From contig NZ_CP020474.1 of the NCBI RefSeq assembly GCF_002080415.1, positions 1,482,001-1,546,000 of the forward strand: a stretch of 64,000 nucleotides of DNA, written 5' to 3'. The translations under genes and the position numbers were made by a program. Source of the DNA: Roseovarius mucosus. GTDB lineage: Bacteria > Pseudomonadota > Alphaproteobacteria > Rhodobacterales > Rhodobacteraceae. The notes below the pieces were generated by a model. The model searched no databases and was not told the DNA's origin. It worked only from the letters and a program-made list of their open reading frames with translations. Below, in pieces: positions 35,022-44,435 of the stretch; positions within the stretch are counted from its first letter, which is position 1; every line of letters begins with the position of its first letter.

Positions 35022-35042
35022 GGAAATATCGCAGCTTGGGCG

Positions 35043-35090
35043 GATTGGGGGCCAGCCCCCAAACCCCCGAGGTATTTAGAGCCAGATGAA
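35043..35090 (+). repeat. GC-rich intergenic repeat, copy 3
   Basis: Identical over the 48 bases to copy 1 (17940-17987), including the TTGGGGGC-CA-GCCCCCAA hairpin and the GCCAGATGAA end. It begins 21 bases after the uspA stop and ends 22 bases before the convergent fnrL stop. Confidence 0.85.
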
Positions 35091-35112
35091 GCCCTGCAAA
35101 AGGCGCAAGGCC

Positions 35113-35859
35113 TCAGATCAGCATGCCGCCGTCGCTGTCATCACCCGCCTCTTCCAGCAGGCGGTTGAAATCCGGCACGGTGACACGGCGCTTGCCCTCA
35201 AGCTCGATCACCCCGTCCTTCTTCAGAGCAGACACCTGACGGCTTACCGTTTCGAGCGTCAGGCCGAGGTAATCCGCCATCGCTTCGCGCGTCAGCGGCA
35301 GATCAAACACCAGCGGCCCGCGCGTGCCGTTCATGTTCAGCGTGGCATCGCGCCGCGCAATGATCGCCATTAATGAGGCAATTTTTTCACGCGCCGTTTT
35401 GCGGCCCAAAACCAGCATCCACTCCCGCGCCGCATCCAGCTCGTCCAGCGTCATTTCGAGCAGGCGCTGCGCGATATGCGGCGTGCGCACCATCATCTCT
35501 TCAAACGGTTTCTTGCGGAAACAGCACATCACCATATCGGTTACCGCCACAACGTCATAGGCAGCGCTGCTGCGCCCCGGCCGGCCCACGAAATCGCTGG
35601 GCAAGAGCAAGCCCACCATCTGCGTGCGCCCGTCCTCCATTGTCTGGGTCAGCGTCGCAATCCCCGATACGACCGAACCCACGAAATCCATCGGATCGCC
35701 AGACCATATCAAGGTCTGCCCCGATTCGTAGCTTCGGTAGTATTTGATCTGATCCAGCAGCGCCAATTCATCGGATTCGCATCGCGCACAAACGGCCCGA
35801 TGCCGGATCGGACAATCCCCGCATTCATGGGGGATGATCGAGGCTTTCTCTTTCAGCAT
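35113..35859 (-). CDS. fnrL: FNR-family oxygen-responsive regulator FnrL
   Basis: 248 residues of the Crp/Fnr family. Four N-terminal cysteines (13, 16, 24, 27 in HECGDCPIRHRAVCARC) plus C112/C113 provide the ligands of an oxygen-labile [4Fe-4S] cluster. The cyclic-nucleotide-like beta-roll occupies the middle. The recognition helix TLETVSRQVSALKK has the E-SR pattern that reads TTGAT half-sites, matching the boxes found in this window. Divergent from hemN with one perfect FNR box between them, so autoregulation is likely. Confidence 0.95.
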   Translation of the reverse strand: MLKEKASIIPHECGDCPIRHRAVCARCESDELALLDQIKYYRSYESGQTLIWSGDPMDFVGSVVSGIATLTQTMEDGRTQMVGLLLPSDFVGRPGRSSAAYDVVAVTDMVMCCFRKKPFEEMMVRTPHIAQRLLEMTLDELDAAREWMLVLGRKTAREKIASLMAIIARRDATLNMNGTRGPLVFDLPLTREAMADYLGLTLETVSRQVSALKKDGVIELEGKRRVTVPDFNRLLEEAGDDSDGGMLI

Positions 35860-35894
35860 GGAGTTTCCACTATTCGGGGTGCTGTCAGGGTCGG

Positions 35895-35908
35895 TTGATT
35901 TAAATCAA
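35895..35908. promoter_or_regulatory. Perfect FNR box between fnrL and hemN
   Basis: TTGAT-TTAA-ATCAA is a perfect palindrome. Its centre is 41.5 bases before the A of the hemN ATG and 42.5 bases before the fnrL ATG, so a single dimer could regulate both genes. Confidence 0.88.
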
Positions 35909-35942
35909 TGCGGGATGGCAAGTTCCTGTTAACTCTAGGGGT

Positions 35943-37298
35943 ATGGACACAAAAACTCAACTAGGCAAACTGGGTCTCTTTGATGCCAAAGTGCCGCGCT
36001 ACACCAGCTACCCGACCGCGCCCCACTTCAACCGCGATGTGGGACAGGATCAATTTACAAGCTGGATCAACGCGATACCAGAAGGCGCAGAGATTTCTCT
36101 CTATGTACATGTGCCGTTCTGTCGGCGGCTTTGCTGGTTCTGCGCCTGCAGAACCCAAGGCACCCAGACAGATGCCCCCGTCGCGGCCTATCTTGAAACG
36201 CTCAAGACCGAGATCGCGATGCTGGGTCGGCAGCTTCCACGCGGTGTGCGCCTGTCGCGCCTGCATTGGGGTGGCGGCACGCCCACGCTTCTCTCGCCCG
36301 GCATGATGAGCGAATTGGCGGGGGCCATCCGTGATATCGCCCCCTTTACCGACACCACCGAATTCTCGGTCGAGATTGACCCGAATGAAATAGACGCCGC
36401 GCGTCTCGACGCGCTCGCGGGGGCCGGTATGAACCGCGCCTCAATCGGGGTGCAGGATTTTGACGAGCAAATCCAAAAGAGCATCGGTCGGATGCAGGGC
36501 TATGACATCACCCGCCACGCGGTCGATGAAATCCGCGCCCGCGGCGTCAAAAGCCTGAATGCCGATATCCTTTATGGTCTGCCACATCAGAACCGCGCCC
36601 GCATCACCGAGAGCGTGCAGAAACTCTTGTCGCTCAATCCCGACCGCGTTGCGCTCTATGGCTATGCGCATGTGCCGTGGATGGCCAAGCGCCAACAGAT
36701 GATCCCCTCGGATGCCCTGCCCACACCGCAAGAACGTCTGGCCCTGTTTGAAACCGCGCGCCGTCTGTTTCTGTGGGACAATTACGACGAAATCGGTATC
36801 GACCATTTCGCCACCGCCTCTGACGGGCTGAGCGTGGCGCAAAAATCCGGGCTGCTGCGTCGCAATTTCCAAGGCTACACCGACGACACCGCCGAGGTGT
36901 TGATCGGCTTGGGGGCCTCTTCCATCTCGCGCTTTCCGCAAGGCTATGCGCAGAACGCGCCCGCGACAGGGGCCCATACCGGTGCCATCCGCGACGGACG
37001 CTTTTCAACCACGCGCGGCCATATCTTTTCCCCCGAGGACAAGCTGCGCTCGCGTATGATCGAAATGCTGATGTGCGATTTCCGCATTGATAGCACCGAG
37101 ATTTTCCGCGAATTTGCCATCCCCGCCGCAGAGTTGCAGGCGATGCTCTCTGCCGTGGAACGCCGCTTTGACGGGCATCTGAAACTCGACGCCACCGGCC
37201 TTTCCATCCCGCTCGAGGCGCGCCCGCTGACCCGCATGATCGCGCGCCAGTTCGACACCTATGAGATGAACGCCGACGGCCATTCTTCGGCGATCTGA
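35943..37298 (+). CDS. hemN: Oxygen-independent coproporphyrinogen III oxidase
   Basis: 451 residues. Radical SAM enzyme that decarboxylates coproporphyrinogen III to protoporphyrinogen IX without oxygen, for haem and bacteriochlorophyll. The cluster motif is CRRLCWFCACRTQG (C-x3-C-x2-C). Other family segments are VPRYTSYPTAPHFN at the start, LHWGGGTPTLLSP and SLNADILYGLPHQ. The start is fixed by the conserved N-terminus. No properly spaced ribosome site precedes it (AGGGG lies within three bases of the ATG), so translation may be leaderless. Confidence 0.96.
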   Translation: MDTKTQLGKLGLFDAKVPRYTSYPTAPHFNRDVGQDQFTSWINAIPEGAEISLYVHVPFCRRLCWFCACRTQGTQTDAPVAAYLETLKTEIAMLGRQLPRGVRLSRLHWGGGTPTLLSPGMMSELAGAIRDIAPFTDTTEFSVEIDPNEIDAARLDALAGAGMNRASIGVQDFDEQIQKSIGRMQGYDITRHAVDEIRARGVKSLNADILYGLPHQNRARITESVQKLLSLNPDRVALYGYAHVPWMAKRQQMIPSDALPTPQERLALFETARRLFLWDNYDEIGIDHFATASDGLSVAQKSGLLRRNFQGYTDDTAEVLIGLGASSISRFPQGYAQNAPATGAHTGAIRDGRFSTTRGHIFSPEDKLRSRMIEMLMCDFRIDSTEIFREFAIPAAELQAMLSAVERRFDGHLKLDATGLSIPLEARPLTRMIARQFDTYEMNADGHSSAI

Positions 37299-37303
37299 GG
37301 GGA

Positions 37304-38899
37304 TCACACCTCTGTGCGCCCCTCAAGCGCCGCTGCCAGCAGCTTGCGCGCATAGTCGGTTTGTGGCGCGGTAAACAATGTTTCGGCATCGCCCGCCTCG
37401 ACCACATCGCCATCTTTCATCACCATCACCCGGTGACTCATGGCGCGCACCACATGCAGATCGTGGCTGATAAAGAGATAGGCCAGCGCATATTTCCGCT
37501 GCAATTCCCGCAAGAGATCGACGATCTGCACCTGCACGGTCATGTCCAGCGCGCTGGTCGGCTCGTCCAATACCACCAGCTTGGGCCGCAGGATCATGGC
37601 GCGGGCAATCGCGATGCGCTGCCGCTGCCCACCTGAAAATTCATGGGGATAGCGATCCATCATGGCTGGGTTCAGCCCCACCTCGTCCATCACCTCTGCC
37701 ACCAAGTCCCGCTCGGGCCGCCCATCGGGGTTGCCATGCACGCCCAGCCCCTCGGCAATGATCTGCGCGGCGGTCATGCGGGGGCTCAGGCTTCCGAATG
37801 GGTCTTGAAAGACGATCTGCATTTCGGCCCGCCGCCGCCGCAACTCGCGCGTGGACCAGCCATTCACATCTTCACCCGCAAAGCGGATGCCGCCCTCAGA
37901 CGCAATCAGCCGCATGATCGCCAAGGCCAGCGTGGTCTTGCCCGACCCGCTCTCGCCCACGATGCCTAGGGTTTCGCCCGCCCGCACGCTGAGCGTGGCG
38001 GCATTCACCGCCTTCACATGCCCCACAGTGCGTTTCAAAAACCCCTTCTGGATCGGGAACCACACCCGCAAGTCATGGGTTTCGGCCACCACCGGCGCTC
38101 CCTCTGTCACCGGCGACGGCAGCCCAACAGCCCGCGCGCTCAGCAGTTTGCGGGTATACGCATGCTGAGGGGCTGCAAAGACATCCGCCACTGGCCCAGC
38201 CTCGACAATCTCGCCGTCTTTCATCACGCAGACCCGGTCAGCAATGCGCTGCACGATCCCCAGATCATGCGTGATAAAGAGCAGGCCCATCCCCTCTTCG
38301 CGCTTTAATTCCGCCAGCAATTCCAGAATCTGCGCCTGAATGGTCACATCCAGCGCGGTGGTCGGTTCGTCGGCAATCAGGATGTCGGGCTTGTTGGCCA
38401 AGGCCATGGCGATCATCACCCGCTGCCTTTGCCCGCCAGATAGCTGATGCGGATAGGCCCCCAGACGGCTTGCTGCGTCACGAATACCCACGCGCTCGAG
38501 CAATTCCACAATCCGCCCGCGCGCCGCATCGCCGGTCAGCCCCTGATGCAACTCTAGGCTTTCTCGCAACTGCTTTTCCAATGTGTGCAGCGGGTTGAGC
38601 GATGTCATCGGCTCTTGAAAGATGAAACTGATGTCATTGCCGCGCACCTGCCGCAGGCGCCGTTCATCCGCGCCGACCATCTCTTGCCCGGCATAGGTGA
38701 CAGAGCCTGTGACCTGCGCCGACGACCCCAAAAGCGACACGGTCGACAGCGCCGTCACCGATTTGCCCGAGCCAGACTCGCCCACCAGCGCCACGGTTTC
38801 CCCTCGGTCCACGCTGAACGACACGCCCTTGACCGCCGGGATGACCTGCCCGTCCTGCCGAAAACTGATCCGCAGGTCTTTGACCTCCAGCATACTCAT
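37304..38899 (-). CDS. yejF: Peptide-type ABC importer ATPase with two nucleotide-binding domains, YejF-like
   Basis: 531 residues with two complete ATPase halves. Walker A is GESGSGKSV and GESGSGKTT, the signatures are [15 protein letters not shown] and [15 protein letters not shown], and Walker B is [12 protein letters not shown] and [12 protein letters not shown]. The fusion is typical of YejF, which powers uptake of oligopeptides and microcin C. Its ATG overlaps the yejE stop by four bases. Converges on hemN with five bases between stops. Confidence 0.93.
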   Translation of the reverse strand: MSMLEVKDLRISFRQDGQVIPAVKGVSFSVDRGETVALVGESGSGKSVTALSTVSLLGSSAQVTGSVTYAGQEMVGADERRLRQVRGNDISFIFQEPMTSLNPLHTLEKQLRESLELHQGLTGDAARGRIVELLERVGIRDAASRLGAYPHQLSGGQRQRVMIAMALANKPDILIADEPTTALDVTIQAQILELLAELKREEGMGLLFITHDLGIVQRIADRVCVMKDGEIVEAGPVADVFAAPQHAYTRKLLSARAVGLPSPVTEGAPVVAETHDLRVWFPIQKGFLKRTVGHVKAVNAATLSVRAGETLGIVGESGSGKTTLALAIMRLIASEGGIRFAGEDVNGWSTRELRRRRAEMQIVFQDPFGSLSPRMTAAQIIAEGLGVHGNPDGRPERDLVAEVMDEVGLNPAMMDRYPHEFSGGQRQRIAIARAMILRPKLVVLDEPTSALDMTVQVQIVDLLRELQRKYALAYLFISHDLHVVRAMSHRVMVMKDGDVVEAGDAETLFTAPQTDYARKLLAAALEGRTEV

Positions 38900-40005
38900 T
38901 CAAAGGTCTTTCTGGGGTCAAAGGCATCGCGCACGCCCTCAAAAATGAAGACCAAGAGCGACAGCATGATGGCAAAGGCAAAGAAGGCGGTAAAGGCGAG
39001 CCAGGGCGCTTGCAGGTTCTGCTTGGCCTGTAGCGTCAACTCCCCCAGCGACGGGGCCGAGGACGGCAGGCCAAAGCCCAGAAAATCCAATCCCGCCAAA
39101 AGCGAAATCGTCCCGGTGATGACAAACGGCAGCATCGTCAGCGTCGCCACCATGGCATTTGGCAGCATGTGACGAAACATGATCGTGAGGTTGGATACGC
39201 CCAACGCCTTGGCCGCACGCACATATTCCAGATTGCGCGCCCGCAGGAATTCGGCTCGCACCACACCTACCAAAGCCATCCAGCCAAACAGCACCGTAAT
39301 CACGACAAGCAGCCAGAAACTGCGCGGTAGGATCGCGAAAAGGATGATGATCACATAAAGCTGCGGGGTCGAGGCCCAGATTTCGATGATCCGCTGGAAA
39401 ATAAGATCTGTGCGCCCGCCAAAATAGCCCTGCACCGCCCCCGCCGCGATGCCGATCACCGACGAGAGCGCCGTCACGATCAGCGTGAACAGCACCGACA
39501 ACCGGAATCCATAGATCACCCGCGCCAGCACATCGCGCTTGGTGTCATCCGTACCCAGCAGATTTTGCCCATTGGGCGGCAGCGGGGCCGCACCGGGCCG
39601 GTCCACAGTGGTATTGTAGCTATAGGGAATGGGCGGCCAAATCGCCCAACCCTTGGCAATCTCTTCGCCCTCGACCACCCCATCCTCGGCATCCACAATC
39701 ACGCCCTCGGGATCGTCAAAACAGATATCCAATCCACCCGACGCAATCAGACAACGCACCTCGGGGTCACGGTAAATCGCCTCGGTCTCGAAATCGCCAC
39801 CAAACTCTGTTTCCGGATAAAACCTGAAAATCGGCATGTAGAGTTCGCCGCGATATTGCACGAGGATCGGTTTGTCATTGGCCACAAACTCGGCAAAGAG
39901 CGTGATGGTGAAAATCACCGAAAACAGGATCAGCGACCAATAGGCCCGATTGTTGCGCCGAAAGTTGCGCCACCGGCGTTGGTTGAGCGGCGAGAGACGG
40001 ATCAC
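38896..40005 (-). CDS. yejE: Peptide-type ABC importer permease YejE
   Basis: 369 residues from a GTG start at 40003-40005, preferred because GGGAGGG lies eight bases upstream and it begins just after the yejB stop; an in-frame ATG at 40056 lies inside yejB. The N-terminal span is followed by a long periplasmic insert (about residues 45-150), as usual in YejE. The permease core has GTDDTKRDVLARVIYGFR and the EAA loop RAAKALGVSNLTIMFRHMLP. Confidence 0.92.
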   Translation of the reverse strand: MIRLSPLNQRRWRNFRRNNRAYWSLILFSVIFTITLFAEFVANDKPILVQYRGELYMPIFRFYPETEFGGDFETEAIYRDPEVRCLIASGGLDICFDDPEGVIVDAEDGVVEGEEIAKGWAIWPPIPYSYNTTVDRPGAAPLPPNGQNLLGTDDTKRDVLARVIYGFRLSVLFTLIVTALSSVIGIAAGAVQGYFGGRTDLIFQRIIEIWASTPQLYVIIILFAILPRSFWLLVVITVLFGWMALVGVVRAEFLRARNLEYVRAAKALGVSNLTIMFRHMLPNAMVATLTMLPFVITGTISLLAGLDFLGFGLPSSAPSLGELTLQAKQNLQAPWLAFTAFFAFAIMLSLLVFIFEGVRDAFDPRKTFE

Positions 40006-40009
40006 CCGA

Positions 40010-41104
40010 TCAGCCCTCCCGTTTTTCAAAGTCGATCCGTGGATCAACCAGCACATACATCAGGTCAGACAGGATCCCCACCACAAGACCAATGAGGCCA
40101 AAGAGAAAGAGCGTTCCGAACATCACCGGATAATCGCGCCCCACGGCGGCCTCAAACCCCAGCCGCCCCAGACCATCAAGGCTGAAAATCGTCTCGATCA
40201 GGACAGAACCGCCAAAAAACACTCCGATGAACACCGCCGGAAAGCCCGCAATCACGATCAGCATCGCATTGCGGAACACATGCCCATAAAGCACCTTGCG
40301 TTCGCTCAGCCCCTTGGCGCGCGCGGTCATCACATAGTGTTTCTTGATCTCGTCGAGAAAACTGTTCTTGGTCAACAGCGTCAGCGTCGCAAAGGCCGAA
40401 ATGGTCGAGGCAAGAACCGGCAAGGCGATATGCCAGAGGTAATCGCCGATCTTTCCCAACAGGCTCAGTTGCTCGAAATTATCCGATGTCAGGCCACGCA
40501 AAGGGAAGATCTGGAAATAGCTGCCCCCGGCGAACAGCACCAACAGCATGATCGCAAACAGAAACGCCGGAATAGCATAGGCCACGATGATGACACCGCT
40601 GGTCCATGTGTCAAACTTGGTGCCGTCACGCACCGCCTTGGCCACACCAAGAGGGATCGACACGATATAGGCAATAAGCGTCGACCACAGGCCCAGCGTA
40701 ATGGAAACCGGCATCTTTTCCAGAACCAGATCCAGCACTTCGATCTTGCGGAAATAACTCTCGCCAAAGTCAAAGCGCATGTAATTCCACATCATGTTGA
40801 AAAACCGCTCCAAGGGCGGCTTATCAAGCCCGAATTGCTCTTCCAGCTCCTTGATCAGTTCCGGCGGCAGGCCCCGCGCCCCAAGGTATTGGTCATTGCC
40901 GCCGGCAGCCCCCACCATCTCTTGCCCGGTGTCAGAGCCAGAGCCAGAAAAGCTCTCGAACACATTGCCCTGCCCCTGCATATTGGCAATCATCTGCTCG
41001 ACCGGACCACCCGGCACGAATTGCACCAGAGCAAAGTTGATCACCATGATGCCAAAGAGCGTGGGCACGATCAGCAACAGCCGCCGCAGGATATAGGCCC
41101 CCAT
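40010..41104 (-). CDS. yejB: Peptide-type ABC importer permease YejB
   Basis: 364 residues. Starts with the characteristic [19 protein letters not shown] and [13 protein letters not shown]. About six membrane spans follow with a long periplasmic loop and the EAA loop [19 protein letters not shown]. It lies 18 bases downstream of yejA and directly before yejE. Confidence 0.94.
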   Translation of the reverse strand: MGAYILRRLLLIVPTLFGIMVINFALVQFVPGGPVEQMIANMQGQGNVFESFSGSGSDTGQEMVGAAGGNDQYLGARGLPPELIKELEEQFGLDKPPLERFFNMMWNYMRFDFGESYFRKIEVLDLVLEKMPVSITLGLWSTLIAYIVSIPLGVAKAVRDGTKFDTWTSGVIIVAYAIPAFLFAIMLLVLFAGGSYFQIFPLRGLTSDNFEQLSLLGKIGDYLWHIALPVLASTISAFATLTLLTKNSFLDEIKKHYVMTARAKGLSERKVLYGHVFRNAMLIVIAGFPAVFIGVFFGGSVLIETIFSLDGLGRLGFEAAVGRDYPVMFGTLFLFGLIGLVVGILSDLMYVLVDPRIDFEKREG

Positions 41105-41122
41105 CTCAGTGGCTCCTCGGGA

Positions 41123-43057
41123 TCACAGCGCGCCCGCGTCTTTCAACGCCTGCGCCTTGTCGGCGTCATACCACCAGAAATCCAGCACGCCCGTCGCATA
41201 GGGCGGCAGCGGGTCTGGGTAGGCATACATATCCCAATAGGCCACCCAGCTTTTGTCCAGATACCATGTCGGGATCATGAAAAACTCATAGCGCAAGGCA
41301 CGGTCAAGTGCGGTCAAGGCCACGTCCTGTTCTTCCTTGCTGGCTGACTCGAGCGCGCGGTCAATGATCGCGTCGATCATCGGGCTTGCCAGCCCTGCCG
41401 GGTTGAACAGGCTGAACGCCGCTTCCTTGCTGCCATAACGCTGATGCAGGCCGGTGCCCGCCTCTAGAAACGCCACATAGCTGTCAAAGATCAGGTCATA
41501 ATCGCGATCCCGTTCGCGGGCGGTGTATTGCGCGGCGTCGATCTTGTCGAACTTGGCCTCAATCCCCATCAGTTGCAGATTGCTCACAAAACTCTCGACC
41601 ACCGCCGACATGGTGGCAGAGCCAGAGGCCGAAATCGGGATTTCGATCTTAAGCACCTCGCCCGCCGCATTTCGCCGCTTGCCATCACCGCCCACGGCCC
41701 AACCGGCCTCGTCCAAAAGCTTCATGGCCGCGCGCAGATTGCGCCGGTCATTCAGGCGCTCACCATCAGAGGTATGCGCCATCACCGCAGTCGCGGTCAG
41801 CATCTCTTCGGGCACGATATCGCCCAAGGATTGCAACAGCGCCAATTCCGCCCCCTCGGGCGCGCCCTTGGCCTCGAGCGGGGTGTCCTGCACAAAGGAG
41901 TGTCGCTGCTTGAAGAGGTCATATTGCAACGACGAATTGGTCCATTCGAAATTGAACCCCAGCGCAATCGCTTGCCGCACCCGCTTGTCCTGCAACTTTT
42001 CGCGGCCCAGATTGAAGACGAACCCCGAGGGTGTCGGCGGCAATCCATCGGGCAATTCCGCTTTGACCACATAGCCCGCATTGGCCGCCGGAAAATCATA
42101 TCCGGTGGCCCATGTCTTGGAATTTCCCTCAGGCCGGAATGTGTAAATCCCCGCCTTGAACGCCTCGAACGCGGCATTGTCATCGGCAAAATACTCGATC
42201 CGGATGCGGTCGAAATTATGCCGCCCCTTGTTGATTGGCAGGTGCCAGCCCCAATACTCCGGGTTGCGCTCATAGACGATGTTGCGGTTCACATCATAGC
42301 TTTTGACCTGATAGGGGCCTGATCCCGGTGCCGCCTCCAGCCGTGGCTCATCCAGCCGCGCGCCGGTGTCCTCATACCATTTGCGTGGAAACACTGGCGT
42401 GCCGCCCACCTGATCAATCAGCGACCGGCGTGAAATCCCCTCCGCAAAGGTGAACTTGACGGTGTGATCATCCAGCGCCTCGGCGCTCAGCACCCGCCGC
42501 TTGACCGCATCGGCATAGGATTTCAGCCCCTGCTCCAGAAACAGGTTGTGTGAAAACACCACGTCATGCGCCGTCACCGGCGTGCCGTCGGCAAACTTTG
42601 CCTCGGGGCGCATGTGGAAGATTACCCATGTTTTGCCAGCGTCATATTCCAGGCGTTCCGCCAAGAGACCGTAGCCCTCGTTATAGCTGTCTCCCGGCAG
42701 TGGCTCGCCGCTCGCCTCGGACGCGCCCAGCAGGCTCTCGTAAACCATCCAAGACAGCCGCCCGGCCCGCCCCTGCCGCGCGTAGGGGTTCATCGAATCG
42801 AATGTACCAGGCGCAAAAAGCGAAATTTCCCCGCCCTTGGGCGCTTCGGGGTTCACATAGTCGAAATGCGCGTAATCGGCGGGGTATTTCAGATCGCCGT
42901 AAAACGAATAGCCATGAGACGAGATCACCTCATCTTGCGCCAAGACCGCCTGCGCCATCAGCGTCGCAATCGAGAACCCGATCATCGTCACCCGAAGCCG
43001 CCATGGCACCAGACTCGCAAAGGTTCGGGTTTTGGTCAGGGTGTTCCGTACGGTCAT
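41123..43057 (-). CDS. yejA: Peptide-type ABC importer substrate-binding protein YejA
   Basis: 644 residues from the ATG at 43055-43057 with GGAGGAGG upstream. The signal region ends in ATLMAQAVLAQ. The mature sequence has the family-5 pattern (GYSFYGDLKYP, HFDYVNPEAPKGGEIS, GPYQVKSYDVNRNIVYERNP, YWGWHLPINKG). YejA proteins bind oligopeptides, including microcin C, in Gram-negative bacteria. First gene of yejABEF and following the terminator of the upstream cytochrome gene. Confidence 0.93.
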   Translation of the reverse strand: MTVRNTLTKTRTFASLVPWRLRVTMIGFSIATLMAQAVLAQDEVISSHGYSFYGDLKYPADYAHFDYVNPEAPKGGEISLFAPGTFDSMNPYARQGRAGRLSWMVYESLLGASEASGEPLPGDSYNEGYGLLAERLEYDAGKTWVIFHMRPEAKFADGTPVTAHDVVFSHNLFLEQGLKSYADAVKRRVLSAEALDDHTVKFTFAEGISRRSLIDQVGGTPVFPRKWYEDTGARLDEPRLEAAPGSGPYQVKSYDVNRNIVYERNPEYWGWHLPINKGRHNFDRIRIEYFADDNAAFEAFKAGIYTFRPEGNSKTWATGYDFPAANAGYVVKAELPDGLPPTPSGFVFNLGREKLQDKRVRQAIALGFNFEWTNSSLQYDLFKQRHSFVQDTPLEAKGAPEGAELALLQSLGDIVPEEMLTATAVMAHTSDGERLNDRRNLRAAMKLLDEAGWAVGGDGKRRNAAGEVLKIEIPISASGSATMSAVVESFVSNLQLMGIEAKFDKIDAAQYTARERDRDYDLIFDSYVAFLEAGTGLHQRYGSKEAAFSLFNPAGLASPMIDAIIDRALESASKEEQDVALTALDRALRYEFFMIPTWYLDKSWVAYWDMYAYPDPLPPYATGVLDFWWYDADKAQALKDAGAL

Positions 43058-43162
43058 GCCATCCTCCTCCTGCCGCACCCATTATCTGGTGCTTCATCGC
43101 GTGCTGGCAAGCTAAGGAGGGGGCGCGTCTTGTTCAAGCGCCGATCCTGTCCTCTGCCTACG

Positions 43163-43199
43163 AAAAAGGCCGCCACCCAAACCGGGCAGCGGCCTTTTT
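43163..43199 (-). terminator. Intrinsic terminator after the di-haem cytochrome gene
   Basis: AAAAAGGCCGC (43163-43173) pairs with GCGGCCTTTTT (43189-43199). Both strands carry a U-run after the stem, but the minus-strand cytochrome gene ending at 43216 is the natural user. Confidence 0.85.
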
Positions 43200-43215
43200 T
43201 TCAATGTGGCGCGGC

Positions 43216-44316
43216 TCAGTTCGCGGCGCTTTGCAGGTAGCCGATCAAATTTGCGCGATCCGCCTCATCCTTGAGGCCCGGAAAGCCCATGCGATTGCCG
43301 GGCGCGAACGCACGCGGGTTTTCGATCCAGTCGCTCAACTTTTCAGGCGTCCATGTGCCCTCAAGGCCCTTGAGCGCGTCGGAATAGGCAAAGCCCTCGA
43401 CGTTGGCGATGTCACGGCCCACGATCCCAAAGAGGTGCGGACCAGCCCCGTTTTTACCATCCTCCAGCTTGTGGCAGGCACCACAGCGACGATAGAGCTT
43501 TTCACCCTCAGCAATATCCGCCGCAGCCACGAGTGCCGCAAAATCGGATGCGCCGGCGTCCGCTGCAGGTTCAGCCGCAGCTTCTTCCGCTGCAGGCTCC
43601 GCTGCCGCTTCTTCCGCTGCAGGCTCTGCCGCCGCTTCCTCAGCCGCAGGTTCAGCCGCTGCTTCTTCCGCTGCAGGCTCCGCTGCTGCTTCCTCGGCTG
43701 CAGGCTCTGCTGCCGCTTCTTCTGCCGCAGGCTCCGCTGCCGCTTCTTCTGCCGCAGGCTCTGCCGCGGATTCTTCCACCGGCATTTCAAAAGTCGTGCC
43801 ATCGGTCTGGTCGAGATAGGCGATCAGATCGGCACGATCCTCAGCCTTGCGCATCCCGGCATAGCCCATCGAGGTTCCGGGCGCGTAAGCCTTGGGGTTC
43901 TCCAGAAACGCATCCAGCTCAACCGGGGTCCAGACCTGCGCGACGGCAGTCAGAGCGCCGGAATACGAACCGTAATCGGCGACGCCGCCAACCTCACGTC
44001 CCACAACACCATAAAGATGCGGGCCCACTTTGTTTTCGCCATCAACCACCGCGTGACAGGCGGCACAGTTGCGGAACAGGCCTTCGCCATTGGCCGGATC
44101 AGCGGACGCCATCAACTCGGCGATGCTCGGGCCCTCGTCCACAACTTCTTCCGCTTCATCTGCGCCGGTGTCGATCACATAGCCCTGCGCATGATCCTCG
44201 CCATGGCCCCCGCCCACCGAATAGATAGACTCAGCGGCCCAATTGCCCAAAAGGAACACCAAGAGCGCGCCGCACAGCGCACCCGCGGTCTTTGTCATCG
44301 TCATTGTGTCAAACAT
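43216..44316 (-). CDS. Membrane-anchored di-haem cytochrome c with a repetitive Ala/Glu/Pro linker
   Basis: 366 residues from the ATG at 44314-44316 (an upstream in-frame ATG would add 39 residues overlapping the divergent pheA promoter region). An N-terminal membrane anchor (GALCGALLVFLLGN) is followed by two homologous class I cytochrome c domains with CAACH and CGACH, each ending in a methionine-ligand motif (GTSMGYAG and GNRMGFPG). Between them lies a run of about eight nonapeptides of the type AAAEPAAEE. Probably a periplasmic electron shuttle between the bc1 complex and oxidases, like the membrane-tethered cytochrome cy. The duplicated haem domain on a flexible tether is unusual. Confidence 0.88.
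   Translation of the reverse strand: MFDTMTMTKTAGALCGALLVFLLGNWAAESIYSVGGGHGEDHAQGYVIDTGADEAEEVVDEGPSIAELMASADPANGEGLFRNCAACHAVVDGENKVGPHLYGVVGREVGGVADYGSYSGALTAVAQVWTPVELDAFLENPKAYAPGTSMGYAGMRKAEDRADLIAYLDQTDGTTFEMPVEESAAEPAAEEAAAEPAAEEAAAEPAAEEAAAEPAAEEAAAEPAAEEAAAEPAAEEAAAEPAAEEAAAEPAADAGASDFAALVAAADIAEGEKLYRRCGACHKLEDGKNGAGPHLFGIVGRDIANVEGFAYSDALKGLEGTWTPEKLSDWIENPRAFAPGNRMGFPGLKDEADRANLIGYLQSAAN
43561..43779 (-). repeat. 27-base tandem repeat encoding AAAEPAAEE units
   Basis: About eight imperfect 27-base units inside the cytochrome gene. Third positions vary among copies (GCC/GCT/GCA), so purifying selection on the protein is likely, but the array is prone to length changes. It forms an acidic, Ala/Pro-rich flexible linker. 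Confidence 0.9.
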
Positions 44317-44435
44317 AGGCCCGTTTCCATTTGATCCGTCGTTGGCCGCGTATCTATCCGCTTCCCCTACCGGCGCGCAAGGTGTAGTTTCCGCGACCAA
44401 ACGCCCGACCGGCCCAAAAATACGGAAAATCACCT

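Noticed and set aside
39950..41347. 465-residue open frame on the plus strand
   Set aside because: Antisense to the yejB/yejE/yejA junctions; composition is that of a shadow.
43561..43779. Tandem repeats suggestive of a CRISPR array
   Set aside because: The repeats are 27-base coding units in frame within the cytochrome gene, with no unique spacers and no cas genes.
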